From contig JAAZNU010000150.1 in assembly GCA_012798135.1 (NCBI GenBank), positions 1 to 16,389 on the forward strand: a DNA stretch of 16,389 nucleotides, read 5' to 3'. Below, piece after piece: positions 1 to 6,653 of the stretch. Source of the stretch: Veillonellaceae bacterium. Its GTDB lineage: Bacteria > Bacillota_C > Negativicutes > UBA1444. Each line of letters begins with the position of its first letter. The first letter of the stretch is position 1. Position numbers and translations under genes: made by a program. Under the pieces are notes generated by a model. The model did not search any database and was not told where the DNA came from. It saw only the letters and a program-made list of their open reading frames with translations.

Positions 1-1020
1 AACGGCCATGCCGTTATTTTCATCTACAAAATGCACGGCTAAGTAGCTGCCAGTCGTAAGCACCCCGGCCTCTTGCTGTGTCCAGGTGATGCCGGCGTCA
101 CCGCTAAACCAAATGCTGCCATTCGCTCCGGCTAACCAAATGTGGTCATGATCCAACGCAACTAGACCACCGCCCCACGTAGCGCCCTCACCAGCGGAGG
201 CCCCGCCGATCGTTACTGACAGCCATGTGGCACCCAGATCATCCGAGATAGCAACCAGCCCTTGCTTACCAGCACTGGCTTGGCTGGCCACAATGATGCG
301 ATAACCAGTTGGGGTGTCCACAACTGCGGCCGAAATGGCCTCCACCCCGGCGCTGAACGGATAGGCTGCCGCAGCAAACCAAACATCCGATCCGTCAGTG
401 GCGTAATACACTGTGCTTTGAGTGTTAGCCTTGGACACCGCTACCCGAAAGTCACCAGGCTGAACAGTTTTACCGCATGTGTCAAAGCACTGAGCAGATC
501 GATTGCCCGTGATGTCATGCAGTTCGTTAGCACCCAAAGTGCCATTGGCGGCCGACACAACTCGTAGTTTTACAAATTCCGTGAGCCGGCTGCCGGTGAA
601 AGCATGCTTGATACTAGTAGCGTTGTCTTCGGAATGGTGAGCGTAGTTTTGGTATGTCCGCTCAGTTTCCGCCGCCTCCACCATAAGTCCACGAACGTAA
701 TTGGTGAACAAATCAGCGGGGCCGCACTCCCGCTGCAACACATACAGTGCTACGGGGCAGTTTCCCAATTTATCCAACCATGTGCGGGTGCGATCGGTCA
801 TGCCGGTGATGGTCAAGGATGGCATGTCTGGTTCTGATACCAGCTGTGCTCGCAATTTGTAGTTTCCATACCGGTCAAAGCAATTTACTGGTGATCGCTT
901 GGACCGCGGGAGTGAAATGTCATCAACGTCATGGCACCCCAAATAATACACCGGAGTGTTTGGTCCACCTGGTTGTACCCACAGCCCACCAGTACGGGAT
1001 GATAATAAATTATCAGGCAT
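1..1020 (-). CDS. Putative tail (tube) protein with C-terminal Asp-box beta-propeller repeats, partial
   Basis: This gene runs off the left edge with no stop; 340 codons are visible. The ATG at 1020 follows GGAGGT and overlaps the stop of the upstream gene by 8 bp. Two Asp-box (BNR) motifs are seen: SDDLGATW at residues 259-266 and SGDAGITW at 306-313. Sialidase-like and Ycf48-like propellers carry these in their blade turns. A degenerate copy lies near YYATDGSDVWF (about 206-216), and FVDENNGMAV near the edge fits another blade. The first ~170 residues differ: they are beta-rich, with GCHDVDDISLPR near residue 28, and do not look like a propeller. The gene follows the HK97 gp10-like gene and one small gene, where the major tail protein normally sits. 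I infer an N-terminal tail-structural domain fused to a surface-exposed propeller. A receptor-binding or minor tail protein is the alternative. Confidence 0.6.
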   Translation of the reverse strand, partial: MPDNLLSSRTGGLWVQPGGPNTPVYYLGCHDVDDISLPRSKRSPVNCFDRYGNYKLRAQLVSEPDMPSLTITGMTDRTRTWLDKLGNCPVALYVLQRECGPADLFTNYVRGLMVEAAETERTYQNYAHHSEDNATSIKHAFTGSRLTEFVKLRVVSAANGTLGANELHDITGNRSAQCFDTCGKTVQPGDFRVAVSKANTQSTVYYATDGSDVWFAAAAYPFSAGVEAISAAVVDTPTGYRIIVASQASAGKQGLVAISDDLGATWLSVTIGGASAGEGATWGGGLVALDHDHIWLAGANGSIWFSGDAGITWTQQEAGVLTTGSYLAVHFVDENNGMAV

Positions 1021-1411
1021 TGTTTACCTCCATTTCGTACGTCCTAATTTTTTGCATCAGCGTCGCCACGTCCACTGCGTACATGGCCTGCAGTGCCCTA
1101 AACACTCGCTGTGGATTGCGTCGAATATCATCAGCAGTCCACAACCCTGCTTGGTGCATACGACGGCTGAACTCCACTGCTGACGCTGAAAATGTTACAA
1201 TTTCCGCCAGCGGCAACCCATACGGAATCCCGTTGGCAAGCTCTTCTGCGGTCATTTTTGGCTTAACAATGTCGGCGGGTAACGTACAGCGGTGCAAATC
1301 TTCGCTATCTTCCCACTCCACAATGGCACTGTCACCGACGTACGCTATCACCGTCACTGGGATTGTCTTTGATGCTTTTTTAGACTGCGTGTCCTGAGGC
1401 GCTGCGTCCAT
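1013..1411 (-). CDS. Unknown 132-aa neck/tail-region protein
   Basis: I do not recognise this family. The 132-residue protein starts at the ATG at 1411 after GGAGG and overlaps the end of the upstream gp10-like gene by 32 bp. It opens with a polar, Lys-rich tail (residues 1-16). A predicted beta segment follows (TIPVTVIAYVGDSAIVEWED, about 16-35). The rest is mainly helical, including TAEELANGIPYGLPLAEIV and a C-terminal amphipathic helix around VDVATLMQKIRTYEMEV. The C-terminal half (DDIRRNPQRVFRALQAMY) looks like a helix bundle. Its place between the gp10-like gene and the putative tail protein is where a tail terminator is usually encoded, but the sequence does not show that fold clearly. 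No catalytic motif, signal peptide or membrane segment is visible. Confidence 0.7.
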   Translation of the reverse strand: MDAAPQDTQSKKASKTIPVTVIAYVGDSAIVEWEDSEDLHRCTLPADIVKPKMTAEELANGIPYGLPLAEIVTFSASAVEFSRRMHQAGLWTADDIRRNPQRVFRALQAMYAVDVATLMQKIRTYEMEVNNA

Positions 1412-1892
1412 TTTTAATTGCCTCCTCCATTTTGCGCTTAAATATGTTTTTGTACTTACGCTGGATGGTGTCGCTAAATTCCCGTGCTTTAGTGCCGGGG
1501 TGATTTACGCTTACCGGAAACACCATGGGCCCCTCAACACCGCCGCCGGCGGTGGAGCCGAGAACTCTTGGCTGTGTTTTCGGCCGATACGACCCTGGTC
1601 CAGCCCAGTGAAAAGCCAGCGTCCGCGCATTTTTAGCCCGAATTGGATGGGGTGATGTCCCTAAATCGACGTACTTATAAATTTCATCATCCGTATCGAC
1701 TAATAATTCCACGGATGCTGGCCCAACTTGAGTGAGCTTCTCAAATTTTACCTCGTGCTCCCAGGTGGCCGTGGTGGCGGTGTAGTCTAACAAGATGTCA
1801 TTAGCCACGCTGTCCACCGCCCGCTGAAATTCAGTGGTGAACACTGCATTTGTGAACAATTTTGGCTTCACACTCTTCACAAAGTAAGGCAT
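1380..1892 (-). CDS. HK97 gp10-like neck/tail-completion protein
   Basis: This 170-residue protein has the hallmark pattern of the HK97 gp10-like family found at the head-tail junction. It carries a beta strand with YKYVDLGTSPHPI (about residues 73-85), then basic and aromatic residues (RAKNARTLAFHW). Near residue 130 comes VNHPGTKAREF, the HPGT(K/R) motif that closes this fold. The C-terminus is a basic helix (TIQRKYKNIFKRKMEEAIK). The family joins the portal/connector stack to the tail during virion assembly. The ATG at 1892 has AAAGGTG upstream at good spacing and overlaps the preceding 84-aa gene by 16 bp. The position, two genes after the connector candidate, matches HK97-type order. Family assignment is from motifs only. 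Confidence 0.75.
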   Translation of the reverse strand: MPYFVKSVKPKLFTNAVFTTEFQRAVDSVANDILLDYTATTATWEHEVKFEKLTQVGPASVELLVDTDDEIYKYVDLGTSPHPIRAKNARTLAFHWAGPGSYRPKTQPRVLGSTAGGGVEGPMVFPVSVNHPGTKAREFSDTIQRKYKNIFKRKMEEAIKNGRSASGHAV

Positions 1893-2131
1893 CTGAACAC
1901 CTTTTTACCGTCTTCTTCCGCCGCCAGCAAGGCATCCAAGTCGCGGTTGTCAACATACCCACTGCGCCGCCCCAGCAATCCGAACGTATACACCGCGCCT
2001 GTCGCTGGTCCGACATATCGCTCTAAATCCGACACGCCAGTGTACTTTATCAGCGTCAATCCACGCTCACCAATTTTTATGGCTGGAATAATAGTCGGTT
2101 TGGGCATTGGCTGACGACTACGGCAACCCAT
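1877..2131 (-). CDS. Small 84-aa putative neck protein
   Basis: The ATG at 2131 lies 14 bp inside the upstream gene and follows AAAGGAG at ideal spacing, so I prefer it to the internal Met at 2107. The protein has a basic N-terminus, then a compact beta-rich core: LIKYTGVSDLERYVGP, ATGAVYTFGLLG, then SGYVDNRDLDALLAAE. The order YTG / G-x-x-TG-x-x-Y-x-F / V-D-x-R-D-x-x-x-L-L recurs in small proteins encoded between connector and gp10-like genes of many tailed phages. They are usually annotated as hypothetical. I infer a structural role at the neck. No enzymatic motif is present. Confidence 0.65.
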   Translation of the reverse strand: MGCRSRQPMPKPTIIPAIKIGERGLTLIKYTGVSDLERYVGPATGAVYTFGLLGRRSGYVDNRDLDALLAAEEDGKKVFRCLTL

Positions 2132-2570
2132 AGATTCTCCTTTGCTGATTACTTATAATCGTGGCGGCCGACCAATCAGTCCAGTTCAGTTCAGCCCAAT
2201 CAATGGCGGGATAGTCCGCACTAGTTTCACCTTGACACAGCACAATTTTGCCTTGCCGTATGAGCTCCAACTGCTTATTGACCCAGTCTAAAAACAATTG
2301 CCGCTGGTCCTCGCTCATCCGCACTCCGCACGGACAAGTCTGTAAAACGGCCGCCTCAATAACCGTCAGCTTTTTGAGGTACTGCACCGCCCATGGTGCG
2401 AGCGTACAGTCACACGCGCCAACGGCAGCTAAGGCGGCCGCTATGTCGGCACTTGCCATGTCTAAAAAATACGTCACAGTGTCAACCACGTCTTGGTTGT
2501 TCAAGTCTAGTTGCGCACACAAGTAGTGGTCATAGTCTGTAATGGTCGCGTAAGCAGTCTGGCAAGTCAT
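2118..2570 (-). CDS. Putative head-tail connector (gp6-like position)
   Basis: This 150-residue, mostly helical protein lies between the capsid genes and the gp10-like gene, where adaptor proteins of the HK97 gp6 type are encoded. The N-terminus (YATITDYDHYLCAQLDL) and the next helix (VDTVTYFLDMASADIAAALAAVGAC, about residues 28-52) resemble the first helices of such connectors. It holds seven cysteines, including a CDC pair near residue 53 and a CPCG near 79-82. That is rich for a virion protein and could support disulfides or a metal site. The C-terminus is Trp-rich (WAELNWTDW). The ATG at 2570 follows GAGGGTGGT. The function is inferred from position and helical content, not from a definite signature. 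Confidence 0.55.
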   Translation of the reverse strand: MTCQTAYATITDYDHYLCAQLDLNNQDVVDTVTYFLDMASADIAAALAAVGACDCTLAPWAVQYLKKLTVIEAAVLQTCPCGVRMSEDQRQLFLDWVNKQLELIRQGKIVLCQGETSADYPAIDWAELNWTDWSAATIISNQQRRIYGLP

Positions 2571-2579
2571 ACCACCCTC

Positions 2580-2810
2580 TTACACATCCGGGTTGGCAAT
2601 GGTCAACCCGCAGCCGTGGACGGTGGTCCCCGGTGTAGTTTCGAGTGCTGGGTCAGTGCCGGCGTTATTGTCATCCGCGGCTGGATGGATATAATCAACG
2701 TAGTACACCACGGATTGTGGCAGCGTGCGTAATCCCAAGGCAGCATCACTGCCCCGCACTCCCCATTGCCCAGGAAACATGGGTGGGAATGAAATTATTG
2801 GCATGTCCAT
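2580..2810 (-). CDS. Small 76-aa protein with beta-helix-like N-terminal signature
   Basis: The ATG at 2810 lies one base past the TAA of the upstream gene and follows GAGGTAAG. The protein opens with MDMPIISFPPMFPGQWG, rich in Pro and aromatics. Residues 34-63 (VVYYVDYIHPAADDNNAG, then TDPALETTPGTTV) resemble the N-terminal cap of right-handed parallel beta-helix proteins, which reads roughly YYVD..G.D.N.GT....P..T. Here translation stops soon after, so no helix follows. It may be a free-standing cap-like domain acting as a minor virion part, or a remnant. Frequent Gly, Pro and Asn and the lack of helices suggest a beta or extended structure. The function is not known. Confidence 0.6.
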   Translation of the reverse strand: MDMPIISFPPMFPGQWGVRGSDAALGLRTLPQSVVYYVDYIHPAADDNNAGTDPALETTPGTTVHGCGLTIANPDV

Positions 2811-2811
2811 C

Positions 2812-3051
2812 TTACCTCACTTTCGCCGTCCACCGGGGACGCTTAGACACAACCTGTGGCCGCGCGCGCCATGCTTCAAGCATCGCTTTGGCGGCCTCAT
2901 ATCGCTGGTACGGAACTGACAGCGGAGCGCTCTCATACTGTTTGATGATTTCTTGCGCTTGCTCTACAGTCATCTGGTATCCAACCGACAGCAATGTCGC
3001 CAACTCTTTAGACCCTGGTTTATACCCGACTGGTAATTGCGCTGTAGTCAT
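2812..3051 (-). CDS. Unknown 79-aa helical protein after the major capsid gene
   Basis: I do not recognise this protein. The ATG at 3051 has a strong AAGGAGG site 6 bp upstream and begins 11 bp after the end of the capsid gene. The sequence looks helical: PGSKELATLLSVGYQMTVEQ, then a second helix with IIKQYESAPLSVPYQRYEAA, ending in a basic tail (RARPQVVSKRPRWTAKVR). About one residue in seven is Lys or Arg, concentrated at the C-terminus, so contact with DNA or an acidic partner is possible. It sits in the late operon between capsid and connector genes, and a role in head completion is an inference from position. Confidence 0.6.
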   Translation of the reverse strand: MTTAQLPVGYKPGSKELATLLSVGYQMTVEQAQEIIKQYESAPLSVPYQRYEAAKAMLEAWRARPQVVSKRPRWTAKVR

Positions 3052-3062
3052 ATAATCCTCCT

Positions 3063-4151
3063 TTATGGCGTGGTGCCGCTTGAGTAGTAGATGCCGCGGT
3101 AGTCGGTGACGCCCACGAACGTGGGATCATTCCACCCGCCGATAATATCCTCAACGGTATAGGATACATCCCCCGTGGCATACGAGCCCAACATAAACGG
3201 TGCTGGCGCGGTGCCGAGCACCATCTCAATGTTGGACGCTTGCTTGTACACAAATGGCCCTGGGACCCCATTGAGGCGGACAACTGAAACTGCCGGAATA
3301 CTAGCTGGATCAGCAAACAGATACCAGGGAACGTCAACACCGGACCATGTGATATGTGGGTCAACGTGAACGCCGGCGATGAAATCACGCAAAACATTTT
3401 TATCATTCGTGGCCACGCCCGCCATGAGAATGGATTCAAGAATAGTGCGGGCTTGAATTTCCAAAATGGACGGGATAACCAGGTGAACACGCCGGATGTT
3501 CATAATGTTACCATTCGGATCTGTTCGCTGTTTCATGGCGTTGATTCCAATGGCCAAGTTGGCGGCAGTCAACCGACCGGTGCCGCTCCATGGAGGACCC
3601 ATCGCCACCAGCGTGGCCTGCGTGACCGCATTGTCGTACAAACCTGAAACGAATTCGTCCTCAAAGTAAGCCGCGGCCTCGGCCATCCGCTGCGGTGTTT
3701 CTCGGATTTTGCCAAGGTCGTCATTGAGGATGGCTTGCCACGACACGTCAAATTGCTCAGCATACTCCGATACTGCATACTCAATGGCGGAATCTTCGAT
3801 GTTCGTTGCCACCGCTTCACCTTTTTCAAATCGCGGGTGCAGTGTGCCTGGGCGGGTCATGCGCAGCCGAACCACCGGGCGGAAGTCCGGAGCGGTGTCT
3901 TGGTACGTGTAAGCTCGCCACTCACCCGTGGCAAGCTCATAGTCCTTATAGAACATACGACTGAGTGCGTCCGCAAAGTAGTCCTCAAAGTGCGCCGTGG
4001 TCATGGCTTCTTTGAATTGCGCCGGGGACATGTTGCGATAGTTGCTGAACAGCTCATTCAGCGCGGCAATACGCTCATTCACTTGTTCAGCCCCGATAAT
4101 TGGGGCGTCAGCACTGATATACTCTGACAACCACTGTCTAATTGAGTCCAT
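3063..4151 (-). CDS. Major capsid protein, HK97 fold
   Basis: This 362-residue protein has the usual length for an HK97-fold shell protein without a long cleavable delta domain. Family-typical segments appear in order. They are an N-terminal helix with many charged residues (1-75), an E-loop-like region with RLRMTRPGTLHPRFEKGEAV (about 95-114), and the conserved spine-helix start YAEQFDVSWQAILNDDLG (about 130-147). HLVIPSILEIQARTILES follows in the P domain, and a Gly-rich C-terminal A-domain region completes it. The pattern (Y/F).....(S/W).QAI.NDDLG is characteristic of phage major capsid proteins. The ATG at 4151 follows GGAGGG. It comes directly after the protease and decoration genes, the expected order. 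It assembles the icosahedral shell, probably after protease processing. Confidence 0.88.
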   Translation of the reverse strand: MDSIRQWLSEYISADAPIIGAEQVNERIAALNELFSNYRNMSPAQFKEAMTTAHFEDYFADALSRMFYKDYELATGEWRAYTYQDTAPDFRPVVRLRMTRPGTLHPRFEKGEAVATNIEDSAIEYAVSEYAEQFDVSWQAILNDDLGKIRETPQRMAEAAAYFEDEFVSGLYDNAVTQATLVAMGPPWSGTGRLTAANLAIGINAMKQRTDPNGNIMNIRRVHLVIPSILEIQARTILESILMAGVATNDKNVLRDFIAGVHVDPHITWSGVDVPWYLFADPASIPAVSVVRLNGVPGPFVYKQASNIEMVLGTAPAPFMLGSYATGDVSYTVEDIIGGWNDPTFVGVTDYRGIYYSSGTTP

Positions 4152-4152
4152 C

Positions 4153-4638
4153 TTACCCTCCGATAATCATTACACCGCAAGTCTGAGTGGACGCTGTCGC
4201 GCCGCCCTTTGGATAGGCGGGCATATCGACATCCGTGTTCTTTGGGACGACAAAGCCGAACAGCGGGTTATCCGTCCCAGTGTTGTCCTGCGGTGATGTT
4301 GATAAATATACTCCGGTCGGCATGGTCGCAGACCGGTCGTAATACACCGGATCACCGATGTTGATCGCACCCCAGGTAGCCTCTACCCCCGTAGAGTATG
4401 TAAGCACGTTGTGGACAAGCATGTTGTACACCATGTGGGACGTGGTGTCAATCACCGCAATGGTATCGTCCGCGGAAACGGATAGAACTACGCCGGTCAA
4501 CTGAGTACCTGGGGTATTACTCAGGATTGCGGCGGGCTCAGTCGGGACGGGGTGTGGGTTTTCCAGCCGAGCAGTTGGAAACGCCCAGTGCCGGACGGCC
4601 CCCTCCGAAGAGACCTCATAATCGTGTCTGATGGTCAT
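4153..4638 (-). CDS. Putative capsid decoration (DUF2190-like) protein
   Basis: The start is the ATG at 4638, which has GGAGGT 4 bp upstream. An in-frame TTG at 4650 would absorb that ribosome site and is not preferred. This gives 161 residues overlapping the protease gene by 23 bp. The protein is beta-rich with no helices of note: LTGVVLSVSADDTIAVIDTT, then GDPVYYDRSATMPTGVYLST, then NPLFGFVVPKN near residue 130. The order GDpVYYD ... G.yLS.s ... n.lfGfVv resembles small capsid-stabilising or cement proteins encoded just before the major capsid gene in many siphophages. The predicted role is to bind the outside of the capsid and stabilise it. The assignment rests on motif resemblance plus position. 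Confidence 0.65.
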   Translation of the reverse strand: MTIRHDYEVSSEGAVRHWAFPTARLENPHPVPTEPAAILSNTPGTQLTGVVLSVSADDTIAVIDTTSHMVYNMLVHNVLTYSTGVEATWGAINIGDPVYYDRSATMPTGVYLSTSPQDNTGTDNPLFGFVVPKNTDVDMPAYPKGGATASTQTCGVMIIGG

Positions 4639-6178
4639 GGTAACCTCCAAAATATTTATTATTTATCTCATTCTTTCGTTTGTCGACCTCCTCCAACACG
4701 TCCGTCGTGTAGGTAGAAGTCAACCCAAACGGTCTACCACTGCCAGTCACTGCTTTTAGGTAGTCCCGCTCTGCGGCGATCGCCTCATCGAGTGACTGGC
4801 GAGTAGTATATTGTTTTTGCAGTCTCAACTGCGCTGCCGGTGGCAAGCCGGATGCGGCGAGAATAGATTTAACCCCATCCTCCTGCAACATCGCAGCCTC
4901 ATCACCGGACGATTGATCAGGCAGACTGTCATTTTCTACAATCGCCATCGCCATGCCGCCAGCTCCCGCTCGGGTGACCCAGTCCACAGAGCTGACCGAT
5001 GTGATGGCCTCAACCATCCGGCCAGAGCGATTGTCCTGCTTGAACTCACGGACTCGCCCGTCGGCCAGGATGGAACACTCCAATTTATTCAACAACCCAG
5101 CGCTGGCTAGATTGCGGACACGAGCAGCAAAGTTTGGATCATGCACGACCACCCGCGCGATCGGCGCTCCAGCTGGAGTAAACCCAACAATTTCCTTGAT
5201 GGTGCTTACCCACGTACGGGTGGACTTTTCATCCTGCCGATGGTCCGTCTCGTACATTTTGGCGCCGACAAACTTGACCGCATCACGCCGTAACATGTCT
5301 GCTGGATAATAGTTGTTATCGCGCGCGTTTCCCCACCCGGGTCGGATGATTTGCACGTCCATTGTCAGGGCGCTCTCAGCCAAGCCAGTCTGATCCTCCA
5401 CAACATTTGCACCCTCAATTCCTTCCACCAGGGTGAGTGTTACCGAGTTATTTTCAGCGCTGGCGCTCTCAGCGGTGGTGCTTTCAACATCAGATGGTCT
5501 CAGCTTAGACAACTCTACCGACAGCTCATCGATCAGCGCAGTAAGGGCGTTGATCGCCTCATCCGCCGGCAATAACAGCGTGTTGTTAGCCAGCATGCAA
5601 AAATCGGCCACAAGAGTTTGCACGCTGTCCATCAGCTGCTGCGCGTCTTGCTCCGCGCGTAATTGGGCAAATGACACGATGGGCGCCACCGGTGCTGTAG
5701 GCGATGAGGCATCCACCTCCTGCGCTTCCTCGGCCTTTTGCCCTGGCAAGGGCCAATCTTGCGCTTTATATAATGCTTTTAGTTTGCGCAGCGCCTCGGC
5801 TTTTTGCGGTCCTTCATAAGATTGACCTCGATAGTTGGAGGTCAAAGCCGCCCACGCTGCGCCCATCAACCGTCGGTCGGGCTTGCCATTCTTTTTGACC
5901 TGCAAGTGCCATGTAGATGGTTTGTCAGGATCCTCAACTACCAGATAATCCTCACTATTTTTGCTGGCCTCCTCCACCGCATCCTTGGTATCGCGAGGCA
6001 CCCACCGACGATTGTGCACAACATGTGTTTTCTTAAAATTACGGATTGCGATCGCCCAAGCGTTATCACCCCCAATCTGCTCCGCCTGAGCGGCAATCTC
6101 ATTAGCTTGCTCCAGCGTTACTGACGGTTTGATACCCCGTATGGCTGGATTTGCGTCGTCTAACGTAGTGTACGGCAT
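4616..6178 (-). CDS. Prohead protease with long N-terminal extension (XkdF-like/S78-like)
   Basis: The start is the ATG at 6178, with GGAGG 5 bp upstream; the in-frame ATG at 6190 overlaps that site. The protein has 520 residues in several parts. Residues 1-60 (AWAIAIRNFKKTHVV) resemble the ChaB/XkdF-type N-terminus. Residues 100-140 (RRLMGAAWAALTSNYRG, YEGPQKAEALRKLKALY) form a second conserved block seen in phage protease fusions. Residues 170-230 look helical. Residues 275-410 hold the protease: IIRPGWGNARDNNYYPADML, His313 in YETDHRQ, Ser369 in LECSILADG, and SSVDWVTRAGAGG. His and Ser fit the catalytic pair of assemblin-fold proteases. The helical parts at residues 170-230 and 440-510 could serve as scaffold, since no separate scaffold gene is seen. 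It would mature the capsid before DNA packaging. Confidence 0.82.
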   Translation of the reverse strand: MPYTTLDDANPAIRGIKPSVTLEQANEIAAQAEQIGGDNAWAIAIRNFKKTHVVHNRRWVPRDTKDAVEEASKNSEDYLVVEDPDKPSTWHLQVKKNGKPDRRLMGAAWAALTSNYRGQSYEGPQKAEALRKLKALYKAQDWPLPGQKAEEAQEVDASSPTAPVAPIVSFAQLRAEQDAQQLMDSVQTLVADFCMLANNTLLLPADEAINALTALIDELSVELSKLRPSDVESTTAESASAENNSVTLTLVEGIEGANVVEDQTGLAESALTMDVQIIRPGWGNARDNNYYPADMLRRDAVKFVGAKMYETDHRQDEKSTRTWVSTIKEIVGFTPAGAPIARVVVHDPNFAARVRNLASAGLLNKLECSILADGRVREFKQDNRSGRMVEAITSVSSVDWVTRAGAGGMAMAIVENDSLPDQSSGDEAAMLQEDGVKSILAASGLPPAAQLRLQKQYTTRQSLDEAIAAERDYLKAVTGSGRPFGLTSTYTTDVLEEVDKRKNEINNKYFGGYHDHQTRL

Positions 6179-6189
6179 AATATCCTCCA

Positions 6190-6630
6190 TTATGCAAACC
6201 TGGCAAAAATTTCCAGCGTGCCCGGGGTGGAGGTAGCGCCACTTTCCTTGGCGACGACTCGTACGTGGTTGACCCCTCCACCAAGCTGAATTGGGCCAAG
6301 TATAAATTGTTCGTCGGCAGCGCTGGTAGCTTGATACGTATAAGTTTCACGCTGTACATTGCTAGTCACATCAGATCCTGCTGTCACCGCACCGCACTTA
6401 TACGCGGTGGTTTGATACCAGTCAGAGCCTGTATGCACGGCCATCTCAACTTTTATCGTGCACGCCCCGCCAGTCCCACCACGCTTGTACTTACAAAATA
6501 ACAGCATGGAAACAAACGGATCGCAGTACAACACTGGGGGCGCAGAATCCCACGCCCCAGCGGCAGGCAGTGAAGTCAAAGCTCTTGCCACCTGCTCGTC
6601 CAAATAAATCGAAGAAACTGGATGACTCAT
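6190..6630 (-). CDS. Beta-rich 146-aa putative virion protein
   Basis: I cannot assign a family. The ATG at 6630 follows GAGGTAGG, and the TAA overlaps the ATG at 6190. The protein begins MSHPVSSIYLDEQVARALTS and is then mostly predicted beta strand: VSMLLFCKYKRGG, CTIKVEMAVHTGSDWYQTT, RETYTYQATSAADEQFILGP, and VNHVRVVAKESGATSTPGTL, ending EIFARFA. The pattern of strands with a Gly-rich turn and a closing VRVVAKE..G....GTLEI.ARFA looks like a jelly-roll or Ig-like virion protein such as a head fibre or cement subunit. It sits between portal and protease, where such extra head genes are often found. No signal peptide or membrane segment is visible. Confidence 0.6.
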   Translation of the reverse strand: MSHPVSSIYLDEQVARALTSLPAAGAWDSAPPVLYCDPFVSMLLFCKYKRGGTGGACTIKVEMAVHTGSDWYQTTAYKCGAVTAGSDVTSNVQRETYTYQATSAADEQFILGPIQLGGGVNHVRVVAKESGATSTPGTLEIFARFA

Positions 6631-6653
6631 ACCTACCTCATTTATATTATATA

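Noticed and set aside
262..1397. Plus-strand frames across the left end
   Set aside because: They are antisense to the tail-position gene and the 132-aa gene, which have good ribosome sites and, in the tail gene, Asp-box motifs.
1831..2016. Minus-strand 61-residue frame inside neck genes
   Set aside because: It overlaps two well-supported genes in a different frame and has no sensible ribosome site or domain.
4639..4650. Upstream TTG start for the decoration-like gene
   Set aside because: It would place the GGAGGT site inside the coding region. The ATG at 4638 sits 4 bp after that site.
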